Both the position numbers and the translations under genes were made by a program. Shown here piece by piece: positions 45,530-54,269 of a DNA stretch of 64,000 nucleotides. Source of the stretch: Sphingopyxis sp. Root154 (GTDB lineage: Bacteria; Pseudomonadota; Alphaproteobacteria; Sphingomonadales; Sphingomonadaceae); NCBI RefSeq assembly GCF_001427105.1, contig NZ_LMGI01000003.1:350618-414617 (forward strand), given 5' to 3'. Each line of letters opens with the position of its first letter. The first letter of the stretch is position 1. The notes below the pieces were generated by a model. The model was not told where the DNA came from. It did not search any database and saw only the letters and a program-made list of their open reading frames with translations.

Positions 45530-48063
45530 CAGAAACTCGCGCTGAGCGAAGCGCCGATTGTACGAGGCTGGAGGATGCCGGCCGAGAAGGGGATCGCAGA
45601 CAAAGCAGCCGGATCGGGAATGGGCGTCAGCGGCGTGATACCCAATATCGCGCGCTTGTCGGTGATGTTCTTCGCGAAGAGGTTGATCGACCAGCGCTCG
45701 TTTGAAATGCCGGCGCGAAGATCGAGCGTGACATAGTCGGGCAATGTGGCGCGGTCGCTCACCGGCCCCGCAGGCGTCGAGATGAATTCGGTTTTGCGGT
45801 TGCCTTGATACCGGAGGCTGGCACCGACAAAAGGATTCCATTCGCCGATGCGCCAGTCATAGCTGCCGTCGATCGTTCCGGTCCAGCGGGGAACATTGGG
45901 AAGGCGCTCTCCGGCGAAACCGCCCACCGAAGTGGGGGCGTCAGCCCGCAGTTCGGCGTCGGTGTACGTCCCGGTCGCCGAGAAGCTCAAGCCCTTGATC
46001 GGCCGGATCGAGGCACTTGCCTCGACACCTTGGCTGCGCGCCCTCGGCCCGTTGACGACATAGACGAAACCGCCAAAGCTCTGGGCGACTTGGATGTCCT
46101 TCCAGTCGATACGGAATGCGGCGACATCGAACGACAGCTTCCGGTCGAGCGCATCTCCTTTGATGCCGGCTTCATAGCTCACCACGGTATCGGGCGAGAA
46201 GGTTGCCGGTCCATTTCCCGCGGGCAGCCCGATATTGGGTCCGCCGGGACGGTATCCGCTGCTGACCCGTCCATAGACGATCGCATCGGGCGCGATGCGG
46301 AGCTTCGGATTGATGAGATAAGTCCAGCTGTCGTCCTTCGACTTGCGCCGGAAATCGATGTTCTGTCCACCAAGCAGGAGACCTGTTTGAACCTGATGGA
46401 AGCGTTGCCGGTTCTCGCTGTAGCGGCCCCCGACGGTCACTTCGAATGCCGGCGAGACATGGTAGGTCAGATCGCCGAAGCCTGCGATCTCGCTATAGCG
46501 CGACGGGCCACGGTAGAAAAAGAAGGCGTCGGTCGGGCCGGGCCGATTTGTCAGCGGATCGTAGATTTCGCCAGTTGCCGGATCGAATGGTAACAGCCGC
46601 TGCTCGGTCCGCGCATTCTCGCGCGTATAATAGATGCCGGCGCGCCATTCCAATGTCTCGTCCGACGACGATTGGAGGCGAATTTCCTGCGTGAACTTGT
46701 TTTGCCGGATGCGCTGATCGAGCGCGACGCCGAGAGGAACGCCGATCGCGCCCGAGAAAATGGGGCCATAGGAAAAGGTGAGATCGCCGATGCTATCCGA
46801 GTTGAGCGTCGAGTAGCTGGTCGCCGAAATTAGCTCGGCCCACCCGAGGGTCCAGTTGAGCGTTCCGCTGTAGAGCCGGTATTTCGAATCGATCGGTGTG
46901 TTGATCAGCCGGCGGAGCTGCAGATCGCCGTAGAGCGGCTGGAGCGTATCATATCGTATGTCCGCGATCGCGGCATTGTCCGTCTTTAGGTTCTGGCCCA
47001 GCGCCGACAGGCGGATGCTAAGGTCGCTCGTCGGTTCCCAAAGAAACGTGGCGCGTCCGCCATAAACGCGGGAATCATTGATATCGGAGAGTCCCCGGCT
47101 TTCGTCGTCGACATATCCAGCGTCGCCGCGGCCATATCCGGTCACGCGTAATCCGAGCTTCCCCTCGACGAGGGGCACGTTCAGCATGCCGTTGACATCA
47201 TAGCTGGTCCCGCCATCGGCAATGTCGCTTATTCCGCCCTGGATGCGCCCCTCGAACTTGTTCAGGCGGGGCGGTGTCGTGACATATTTGAGGACGCCGC
47301 CGAGCGAATCTGCGCCATAGAGCGTCCCCTGCGGGCCCCGCAGCACCTCGAGACGATCGAGATCGCGCGGATCGAAATCGGGGGTATTGGTAGCGCCGAT
47401 CGTGAAGATCGTGCTCGATCCATAGGGCACCTCGTCGACATAGATGCCGACCGTCGAACTGAGCTGATCGCTGCCCGTGGTCAGGCCACGAAAGACGATC
47501 TGGGCATTGCCCTGCGCGAACGAGACCAAGTTCACGCCCGGGATCTTATTAAGATAGTCGGTGAAGCGGACGGACTGTTCCTTGCGAAACTGCTCGCCGG
47601 TCACGACGCTGATCGACTGCGGCACTTCGACGAGCCGCTCCGTGCGCTTCGACGCGGTCACGACAATCTCGTCGACAGGCGGGGACGAATCCGACCAGAC
47701 CGCATCGACGGCCCGATTGTCCGTCGCCGGAGCGAGCGAGGTGCGTTCGCGCCGGCTGATGATCAGCGCTCCGGCCTTGTCTTTGCGCACCACGAGATCG
47801 GACGAGCCGATCAGCCTGCCGACAGCCTGCGCCGCGGTGTATCGGCCGTTGAGAGCCGGGGCCTCGCGGCCGCTCACGATCTCGGGCTGGAAGAGAATGT
47901 TCGTGCCGGTCTGGCGCGCGACCTGCTGCAACGCCGAGGCAAGCGGCTGGGCAGCGATCCGCAATTGCCGCGCCTGTTCCTGTCCCGCAGCAGGCTGGCT
48001 CACTGCCATGACGGCCGCGGCGGTCGAAAACAGGATGATCCGGTTGTTGTCGAAAAGATGCAT
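45529..48063 (-). CDS. TonB-dependent transducer receptor with STN signalling domain
   Basis: 844 residues. Signal peptide, then a secretin/TonB short N-terminal (STN) domain at about 30-110 (LASALQQVARQTGTNILF, LNGRYTAAQAVGRLIG, GALIISRRE), TonB box DEIVVTASKR, plug (QIVFRGLTTGSDQL, LEVLRGPQGTLYGADSLGG) and barrel. The STN domain contacts FecR-type anti-sigma proteins, and fecR/fecI homologues lie immediately upstream. It therefore both imports and signals the presence of its substrate. Translationally coupled to the serine hydrolase. Confidence 0.93.
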   Translation of the reverse strand: MHLFDNNRIILFSTAAAVMAVSQPAAGQEQARQLRIAAQPLASALQQVARQTGTNILFQPEIVSGREAPALNGRYTAAQAVGRLIGSSDLVVRKDKAGALIISRRERTSLAPATDNRAVDAVWSDSSPPVDEIVVTASKRTERLVEVPQSISVVTGEQFRKEQSVRFTDYLNKIPGVNLVSFAQGNAQIVFRGLTTGSDQLSSTVGIYVDEVPYGSSTIFTIGATNTPDFDPRDLDRLEVLRGPQGTLYGADSLGGVLKYVTTPPRLNKFEGRIQGGISDIADGGTSYDVNGMLNVPLVEGKLGLRVTGYGRGDAGYVDDESRGLSDINDSRVYGGRATFLWEPTSDLSIRLSALGQNLKTDNAAIADIRYDTLQPLYGDLQLRRLINTPIDSKYRLYSGTLNWTLGWAELISATSYSTLNSDSIGDLTFSYGPIFSGAIGVPLGVALDQRIRQNKFTQEIRLQSSSDETLEWRAGIYYTRENARTEQRLLPFDPATGEIYDPLTNRPGPTDAFFFYRGPSRYSEIAGFGDLTYHVSPAFEVTVGGRYSENRQRFHQVQTGLLLGGQNIDFRRKSKDDSWTYLINPKLRIAPDAIVYGRVSSGYRPGGPNIGLPAGNGPATFSPDTVVSYEAGIKGDALDRKLSFDVAAFRIDWKDIQVAQSFGGFVYVVNGPRARSQGVEASASIRPIKGLSFSATGTYTDAELRADAPTSVGGFAGERLPNVPRWTGTIDGSYDWRIGEWNPFVGASLRYQGNRKTEFISTPAGPVSDRATLPDYVTLDLRAGISNERWSINLFAKNITDKRAILGITPLTPIPDPAALSAIPFSAGILQPRTIGASLSASF

Positions 48064-48095
48064 GGTTTCCCCCTTTTACTGTCCTTGAAAGAAAG

Positions 48096-48120
48096 GACGG
48101 ATGGGGACGTATTTTTCCTC
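48096..48120 (-). promoter_or_regulatory. candidate ECF promoter of the transducer receptor operon
   Basis: Read on the minus strand, GAGGAAA (48120-48114) is followed after 14 bases by CGTC (48099-48096) and then CTTTC, 33 bases before the TBDT start. The same GAGGAAA-N13-CGTC pattern precedes the divergent operon at 49647. GGAAA/TCCTTT-type elements resemble FecI-dependent promoters, though the spacer is shorter than the usual 16-17. Confidence 0.45.
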
Positions 48121-48130
48121 AGGCGGTGCC

Positions 48131-49057
48131 CTATTTGCGGTTCAGGACGATCTTCCCGGACTGGTGCGATACCTCGACCGGCAGGAGTTCTGCGACCGAA
48201 CTGGCAAAGGCTTCCGAAGCACCGGTTTCATAGCTCCCGCTGATCCGTAGATCGCCGACGGCAGGGTCGGTGATGACCAGTTGCCGGCGGTCGTAGCGGT
48301 TGAGCTCGACGATGGCATCGTTGAGCGGCGTATTGTCGAACACCGCGCGCCCGGCCTGCCACGCGGTGGCGACAAGCACGTCCGGACGGTCCTGTTTCGT
48401 ATCGCCCGGAGCGCGGCCCAGTCGCAGTCGATCTCCGGCTACCAAGGTTCGATCGCGAACCGAATGTCCCGACTGGTGAACGATGACCTTGCCCTCGACC
48501 ATTGTCACCGACAGTTCATCGCCGTCCCGCGCGACATCGAATGCGGTTCCCACCGCGACCACCTGCCGGTCGCCCGCGGTGACGACGAACGGTCGCAACG
48601 AGTCCTTGGCGACAACGAAATGGGCCCTGCCGGACAGGAGATCGACCGCCCGCCGCTGATCGCCCATCGTCACGACCAGCCTGGTGCCGGTGTCCATGGT
48701 CAGCTGTGTGCCATCATCCAGCAGGACCTTGCGTTGCTCGCCGAGCGCGGTTTCAAAGCTTTGCGAACCCCTGTTTTTCAGCACCATCAATCCGCCGCCG
48801 ACCGCGGCAACGGCTGCAACTACGCTGCCGGCGAGGACCGCGCGGCGCGAAACGCGGGGCCGGGCGGCGACATGACCATCGCCTGTTGCCGCGTCCCACA
48901 TCATCGTCAGCTTCTCGAAGGCGGCGCGGTGCCGGTCGTCCTCGGCAACCCAAGCCTGGAATCCGGCCTCGTCGGCCGGCAGGCGCGCTTCCGAATGGAG
49001 GCGCGCGAGCCAGGCCGCGGCCTGCGCATTGATCGTCTTTTGAGTCTCGTTTTCCAT
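48131..49057 (-). CDS. FecR-family anti-sigma factor/sigma regulator
   Basis: 308 residues. N-terminal DUF4880 cytosolic domain (AAWLARLHSEARLPADEAGF, FEKLTMMWDAA) binds the sigma factor; one membrane helix follows (VLAGSVVAAVAAVGGGLMVL), then the periplasmic FecR domain (ETALGEQRKVLLDDGTQLTM, GRAHFVVAKD, VVAVGTAFDV) and a C-terminal domain that would meet the receptor's STN. Sits between the sigma factor and the receptor. Confidence 0.93.
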   Translation of the reverse strand: MENETQKTINAQAAAWLARLHSEARLPADEAGFQAWVAEDDRHRAAFEKLTMMWDAATGDGHVAARPRVSRRAVLAGSVVAAVAAVGGGLMVLKNRGSQSFETALGEQRKVLLDDGTQLTMDTGTRLVVTMGDQRRAVDLLSGRAHFVVAKDSLRPFVVTAGDRQVVAVGTAFDVARDGDELSVTMVEGKVIVHQSGHSVRDRTLVAGDRLRLGRAPGDTKQDRPDVLVATAWQAGRAVFDNTPLNDAIVELNRYDRRQLVITDPAVGDLRISGSYETGASEAFASSVAELLPVEVSHQSGKIVLNRK

Positions 49058-49070
49058 GGGTCTTTAAACT

Positions 49071-49559
49071 TCAATCATCCGCACGATCGAGAAGGTGAAG
49101 GGCGGCCTTGGCGATATGCTTCTCGACCGCACTCACTGTGATCCCCAGCGTCTCGGCTATCTCGCGATATTTCATTCCGTCCGCGCGGTGCATCAGAAAG
49201 ATCTCTTTTGTCCTTGGACTCAACTCCGCAAGTACGCGTTGCACTCTGTGCAGACGATCGCGGACGGCAATTACTTCATCCTGCAGCGGTTGATCGTCGA
49301 TCATGTCGTCAATCTCGAAGATGGGAATGTGAAGGTCGCGCCGGTTGTCATAGAGGCGGCCCGCGTCGATCGAAACGTTGACGGCAGTCCGGACCAGAAA
49401 GCCCGTTGGGTTCTCCACTGCATGCTTGCGCGCATATTCGGTCAGCTTGATGAAAGCGGCGTGGAGGTGGTCTTCAGCGCGCTCGGGATCGCGGGTCGCA
49501 CGCGCGATGCGGCGAAGCAGCGCGCGCCAGCCCGATCGATCCTGCGGTAAATCCCCCAT
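49071..49559 (-). CDS. ECF RNA polymerase sigma factor, FecI-like
   Basis: 162 residues from ATG 49559, chosen because GGAGGG lies six bases upstream. Region 2 includes DPERAEDHLHAAFIKLTEYA and region 4 LSPRTKEIFLMHRADGMKYR with the HTH IAETLGITVSAVEKHI. The ADGMxYxEIAxxLGxxxxxVEKHIxxA pattern is FecI-type. It should be released by the FecR/receptor signal and transcribe the receptor operon. Confidence 0.93.
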   Translation of the reverse strand: MGDLPQDRSGWRALLRRIARATRDPERAEDHLHAAFIKLTEYARKHAVENPTGFLVRTAVNVSIDAGRLYDNRRDLHIPIFEIDDMIDDQPLQDEVIAVRDRLHRVQRVLAELSPRTKEIFLMHRADGMKYREIAETLGITVSAVEKHIAKAALHLLDRADD

Positions 49560-49646
49560 CGCATGCCCTCCATTGAGATTGGCACCGCGTGAATAGGGGC
49601 GGAGCCCCGTAATTTGCAACCATGTCGTCAAATCCCCTCGCGGGCT

Positions 49647-49670
49647 GAGGAAATTTCTTCGCCAGTCGTC
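49647..49670 (+). promoter_or_regulatory. candidate ECF promoter of the divergent acylase/PQQ-DH operon
   Basis: GAGGAAA (49647-49653), 13 bases, then CGTC (49667-49670), about 40 bases before the ATG at 49709. It matches the element before the receptor gene, so the same sigma factor may drive both operons. Confidence 0.4.
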
Positions 49671-49708
49671 ACACTAACGGGAAAGAATTTGAAGAGGTTG
49701 GGGGCGGA

Positions 49709-50113
49709 ATGGCGGTTCGATGCGCGCGTTTTTTGAAATGGGGCCAATTGCCGGCTGTGGCGATCGCCTCGGTTCTGCTCGGCGCCGGCCACCCGGGCGA
49801 GCGCGTTCCGCTCCATGGCGGCGCGATGTTCAGTATGATGGCCGCGAGCCTCGTGCCCGACGTGGGGTTTACCGAGCCACTCGGCCCGTCGAACCCCTAT
49901 ATTCAGGTCGTGACGTTACATAAAGACGGCCCCGTGGCCGAGGCGATCCTTGCGAGTTCGCAAACACCCGATCCGTCATCGCCATTCCATTCCGACCAGA
50001 CACGGCTCTACGCTACCAAGACCTGGGTCCGTCTCCCTTTTACCCGCACCGAGGTGGAGGCAGCGGCGATCGCTCCGCCGACGATCCTGACCATTGGAGC
50101 CGACGAACGATGA
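49709..50113 (+). CDS. C-terminal fragment of a penicillin-acylase-family hydrolase (probably truncated)
   Basis: 134 residues. From about residue 30 the sequence follows the C-terminal end of penicillin/AHL acylases: VPLHGG, GPSNPYIQVVTLHKDGPVAE, SSQTPDPSSPFHSDQTRLYA, KTWVRLPFTRTEVE. Such acylases are 700-800 residues with an N-terminal nucleophile serine in the beta subunit, which is absent here. The ORF keeps a start codon and overlaps the PQQ dehydrogenase start by four bases, so it is still translated in phase with it. It is either a decayed gene or a small protein with a new role. Confidence 0.65.
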   Translation: MAVRCARFLKWGQLPAVAIASVLLGAGHPGERVPLHGGAMFSMMAASLVPDVGFTEPLGPSNPYIQVVTLHKDGPVAEAILASSQTPDPSSPFHSDQTRLYATKTWVRLPFTRTEVEAAAIAPPTILTIGADER

Positions 50114-52275
50114 GCCGGGGTCTTCTTTCGCTGACCGTTCTGCTTGGCCTGTGTCTCTTCGCGGCGGGGGGCTGCGGTCGATCCGATCCCGAACCCGGTC
50201 AGGTTGACCGCGCGCGACTGCTCGATACCGACGGCGAGCCGGATCAATGGCTGGCGTCGGGTCGCGATTGGCGCGGCACCTATCACTCTCCGTTGACGCA
50301 GATCGATGCCGGAACCGTTGACCGGGTCGGCCTCGCCTGGACCTATGATCCCGGCACCAGCCGCGGTCAGGAGGCCACGCCCCTTGTCGTCGACGGCACC
50401 ATGTTCACGTCGGGCAATTGGGGCCGGGTGTATGCGCTCGATGCCCGGACCGGAGCGGAGCGCTGGACCTTTGTCCCCGAGGTCGACGGTCAATATGGCC
50501 GCTACACTTGCTGCGACGTCGTCAACCGCGGCGTCGCGGTGTGGAAGGGCAGGGTGTATGTCGCAGCGCTGGACGGCTGGCTATACGCGCTCGACGCAAA
50601 GAACGGTCGGATACTGTGGCGTACCGACAGCTTTGTCGATCGTAAGCGGCCTGCGACCGTGACCGGCGCGCCTCAAATCGCCGGCGATGTCGTCGTGATC
50701 GGACAGGGCGGCGCGGATTTCGCCGATAGCCGCGGCTATGTATCGGCCTTCGATCTTGCGACTGGCAAGCTCAAATGGCGGTTCTTCACCGTGCCGGGCG
50801 ATCCGCGCCATCCATACGAGAGCCCGGAGATGGCGCGCGCGGCGACGACATGGTCGCGGAGCAGCTTGTGGGAAACAGGTGGAGGCGGGACGGCCTGGGA
50901 TGCCATGGCTTATGACCCGAAGCTCGACCTGCTTTATGTCGGGACCGGGAATGCCGCGCCTTTTTCCTGGTGGGACCGCAGTCCCGGGGGAGGGGATAAT
51001 CTCTACCTCTCGTCGATCCTCGCAATCCGCCCCAAGACGGGCCGGCTGGTTTGGCACTATCAGACCGTCCCCGGTGAACGCTGGGATTATACCGCCACCC
51101 AGAAAATGATTCTCGCCGACCTCGAGATTGGTGGACGGCAACGCAAGGTGCTGATGCAGGCGCCGAAGAACGGTTTCTTCTATGTCCTCGACCGCGCAAC
51201 GGGTGAGTTGCTGTCGGCCAAGCCGTATGCGCCGGTAAACTGGGCCTCCGGTATCGACCTGAAATCCGGTCGGCCGATACTGACCGGTGAGGCCGAATAT
51301 CGCGATGGCCCGGCGCTGGTCTATCCGGCGGCAAGCGGCGCGCATAACTGGCAGCCGATGGCATATAATCCGGACACGGGCCTCGTCTATATTCCCGTCA
51401 TCGAAGGCGCGATGATCTTTGCCAAGGGCTATGATCCGGCAGGCCGGACGCTCGCCGAAAAATGGAATGTCAACGCCGTGTTCGTCGAGGATTATCCGCG
51501 GGGCGGCGTCCCGAGCCTCGGTTTGCCGCCGCTGGCCAAAGTGCTGAAGGGGCGTCCGTATCCGGCTCGGCGCGCCGTACTGCGGGCATGGGATCCTGTA
51601 AGGGCACGAACCGTGTGGGAAGCGCCGGAACCGGAGTTTTGGCAAGGCGGCGTGATGACGACCTCAGGCGGACTGGTGATTCAGGGCCGCTCAGACGGGA
51701 TGCTGGTCTTTCGCGACGCCTCGTCGGGAAAAATCCTGCGTGCGCTCGATACGGGATACAGCATCATGGCGGCGCCGATGAGCTATGAGGTCGACGGCGT
51801 GCAATATGTTGCCGTCATGGCGGGATATGGCGGTGCTGCAGGCTGGGCGTTCCCGCCCGGTTCGGCAGCCAATAAATTTGGGAATGAGAACCGCATACTC
51901 GTATTCCGTCTTGATGGAGCAAACATGCCGGCGCGAAAGACAATCGCAGTGCCCCCGCTTGCAGCTCCGCCGCGGCAGCCTGGCACGAGCCGCGATATTG
52001 CGCTCGGCGAGCGGCTCTTCGCTGCCCATTGCTCGCGCTGTCACGCCAATGTGGATCGAAGTCTGGTGCCCGACCTGAGGCGCATGGCGCCGGCGACGCA
52101 CGATGCCTTCGAGGCCATCGTGCTCGGCGGCGCGCTCAGCGCAAACGGGATGGGACGATTCGATGATATACTCTCACGCTCCGACGCCGAGGCGGTGCAC
52201 GCCTATCTGATCGATCAGACCAGATCAGCCTATCGTGGTTCAACACAAGGAAAGATTCCCGCCCGTGCGAACTGA
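50110..52275 (+). CDS. PQQ-dependent quinohemoprotein dehydrogenase
   Basis: 721 residues. A lipoprotein-like signal (LFAAGGC) precedes an eight-bladed propeller with tryptophan-docking repeats (RVYALDARTGAERWTF, WLYALDAKNGRILWR). The adjacent-cysteine disulfide Cys134-Cys135 in YTCCDVV and ERWDYTAT with the catalytic Asp are typical of methanol/ethanol-type PQQ enzymes. A C-terminal cytochrome c domain has CSRCH at 641-645. It oxidises an alcohol or aldehyde in the periplasm and passes electrons through the haem. No PQQ biosynthesis genes are in the window. Confidence 0.92.
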   Translation: MSRGLLSLTVLLGLCLFAAGGCGRSDPEPGQVDRARLLDTDGEPDQWLASGRDWRGTYHSPLTQIDAGTVDRVGLAWTYDPGTSRGQEATPLVVDGTMFTSGNWGRVYALDARTGAERWTFVPEVDGQYGRYTCCDVVNRGVAVWKGRVYVAALDGWLYALDAKNGRILWRTDSFVDRKRPATVTGAPQIAGDVVVIGQGGADFADSRGYVSAFDLATGKLKWRFFTVPGDPRHPYESPEMARAATTWSRSSLWETGGGGTAWDAMAYDPKLDLLYVGTGNAAPFSWWDRSPGGGDNLYLSSILAIRPKTGRLVWHYQTVPGERWDYTATQKMILADLEIGGRQRKVLMQAPKNGFFYVLDRATGELLSAKPYAPVNWASGIDLKSGRPILTGEAEYRDGPALVYPAASGAHNWQPMAYNPDTGLVYIPVIEGAMIFAKGYDPAGRTLAEKWNVNAVFVEDYPRGGVPSLGLPPLAKVLKGRPYPARRAVLRAWDPVRARTVWEAPEPEFWQGGVMTTSGGLVIQGRSDGMLVFRDASSGKILRALDTGYSIMAAPMSYEVDGVQYVAVMAGYGGAAGWAFPPGSAANKFGNENRILVFRLDGANMPARKTIAVPPLAAPPRQPGTSRDIALGERLFAAHCSRCHANVDRSLVPDLRRMAPATHDAFEAIVLGGALSANGMGRFDDILSRSDAEAVHAYLIDQTRSAYRGSTQGKIPARAN

Positions 52276-52321
52276 AAAGACCTATTCGAAACGACGCGGA
52301 CGGATCGTTGGAACGGAAGGG

Positions 52322-54082
52322 GTGAAGCGCCGGTCAAGGCGACACGGCATGCTCGACCTGCTTCGCGCGGCGGCAGCACTCTCGCTCTTCTCGACGACGA
52401 TGGCGCTGGCGCAGGAGCCGGCTACTCTCGATCAGATGGCGGCTGAGTATCGCCTGCAAACCATCGCCGACGATCCCATCGTCACCTATTTCTCCGGACT
52501 GCCTCCCAGTCACAACGACCGGTTCGCCGACCGTCGCGCGGCGGCGTTGAATGCCAGCGACGCTTGGAAAGGCGTCATGCTGCGCAAACTCGAGACAATT
52601 GAAGCGGATGCGCTGACCGATCAGCAGCGAGCGCTCCGCGCCGTTCTCCTCGAGCAGATTTCGTCGGATTTGCGACTTCGGGTCTGCCGGGGCGAGCTTT
52701 GGAACGTCAACCATTTCACCGGATGGCAAGCGCTGCTCGTGCCCGTCGCGGAAGGCCAGCCCGTCGCGACGACCAAGGACCGAACCGAGGCGCTCGCGCG
52801 CTGGTCGTCGCTTCCCGCGTTCGTCGCGGTCGAGATCGCAAACCTCGACCGCGGATTGGCGGAGCATTATGCGGCGCCGAAATCGGTCGTTCGCCGCGTG
52901 ATCGCACAACTGGACTCACTGTTGCCGGCCAATGGCGCCGCGCCCCCGCTGTTGTCGCCAGCGACGAGGAGCGAGGATCCAGAGTTCAAGCGTCGCTTTG
53001 CCGGGGTTGTCGACGAAGATGTCGTGCCAGCGCTTCGCCAGTATCGCAACTATCTCGAGACGGTCTATTTACCGCGCGCCCGCGACGGCGTGGCCGTGAC
53101 CGAACTGCCTGATGGCCGGGCCTGCTATCAGGCGATGCTCCGGGCGAACACAACGCTCGATCGGACCCCGGAACAAGTCTATGCTTTGGGGGAAAGGGCG
53201 GTCGAAGAGAATCTGTCGGCCATTCGCGCCATTGGCGAACGGCGCTTCGGGACCACCAATGTCCTTGAAATCGTCGATAGACTGAAAGCCGATCCCGCAA
53301 ATCATTTCGAATCCGCGCAGGATTTGCTTTCGTTTTCGCGCGCGATCGTTGCGAAGGCGAAGATCCGCACAGCGACGATCATATCGGCGCTGCCCCGCCA
53401 GGATGTCGTGGTCGAGCCAAACCGCAGTGGCGATGAAGCGGCGGGTGTTTCGTCTCATTACGACATCAACGGGGACGCCACCGCGCCGGCTACATACCGG
53501 CTGCAGATGGGCCCGTGGAAGACGCAGACCAAAGGCGAGGCGACGATCGTCGCGGTGCATGAAGCATGGCCTGGCCACCATCTGCAGATCGCCTATGCGC
53601 GCGAGCAGCAGCCTTCACGGCTGCTCGGCGACCTCGTCATGAATTCCGCCTATGTCGAGGGGTGGGCTCGCTACGCGGAGGGGCTGGCCGAGGATATCGG
53701 CCTCTACGAAGGCGATGATGCACGTGTATTCCGACGCATCTGGCCGGCGCGCGGCATGGTGGTCGATCCGGGGCTGCACGCGCTTGGATGGAGTCGGCAA
53801 AGAGCGATCGCATATCTGGTCTCCACGGGGCGATTCGACGACGCGCGGGCGGATGAAATGGTAGACCGGATTGCGGTGTTGCCGGGCCAGTTGACGTCCT
53901 ATGACAGCGGAGCGCTCGAAATCCTGTCGCTGCGGCGTGAAGCGGAAGCTGCGCTCGGGCCGGTCTTCGATCTGAAAGGTTTCAATGCGGCGATCCTGGC
54001 GCCGGGCGTCGTACCGCTTGCGGAGCTGCGGCGGCATGTGGGCACATGGATCGCAAGCCGACAGGGCCATCGAAAGGACTGA
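52322..54082 (+). CDS. DUF885 metallopeptidase-like protein
   Basis: About 586 residues. GTG 52322 gives a basic n-region (KRRSRRHG) before the signal segment LLRAAAALSLFSTTMALAQ; ATG 52349 is the alternative. The DUF885 domain includes the metal-binding motif HEAWPGHHLQIAY, preceded by SSHYDINGD, and NSAYVEGWARYAEGLAED. These secreted proteins are thought to be zinc carboxypeptidase-like peptidases. It follows the PQQ dehydrogenase (a 46-base gap from that stop), so probably the same operon. Confidence 0.85.
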   Translation: MKRRSRRHGMLDLLRAAAALSLFSTTMALAQEPATLDQMAAEYRLQTIADDPIVTYFSGLPPSHNDRFADRRAAALNASDAWKGVMLRKLETIEADALTDQQRALRAVLLEQISSDLRLRVCRGELWNVNHFTGWQALLVPVAEGQPVATTKDRTEALARWSSLPAFVAVEIANLDRGLAEHYAAPKSVVRRVIAQLDSLLPANGAAPPLLSPATRSEDPEFKRRFAGVVDEDVVPALRQYRNYLETVYLPRARDGVAVTELPDGRACYQAMLRANTTLDRTPEQVYALGERAVEENLSAIRAIGERRFGTTNVLEIVDRLKADPANHFESAQDLLSFSRAIVAKAKIRTATIISALPRQDVVVEPNRSGDEAAGVSSHYDINGDATAPATYRLQMGPWKTQTKGEATIVAVHEAWPGHHLQIAYAREQQPSRLLGDLVMNSAYVEGWARYAEGLAEDIGLYEGDDARVFRRIWPARGMVVDPGLHALGWSRQRAIAYLVSTGRFDDARADEMVDRIAVLPGQLTSYDSGALEILSLRREAEAALGPVFDLKGFNAAILAPGVVPLAELRRHVGTWIASRQGHRKD

Positions 54083-54269
54083 ACTTCGGCATTTGCAATA
54101 TAGTGGAACCGGCCTCGGAGCATGGCACGGTTCAATTGACTAAACCTGTGTCGATCGGAGTAAATGGTGAGCGATCGGTTCGATCGCGGCAGCAGGTTGA
54201 GCTACTAGGCCGGAAAAGATGTGATGACCGCAGCTGCCCAAGGTGCCACGGATGTTAGACGGGACAACT

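Noticed and set aside
45530-45841. Upstream extension of the serine hydrolase frame
   Set aside because: This part overlaps the TBDT 3' end in another frame; the signal peptide at 45529 and the one-base overlap fix the start.
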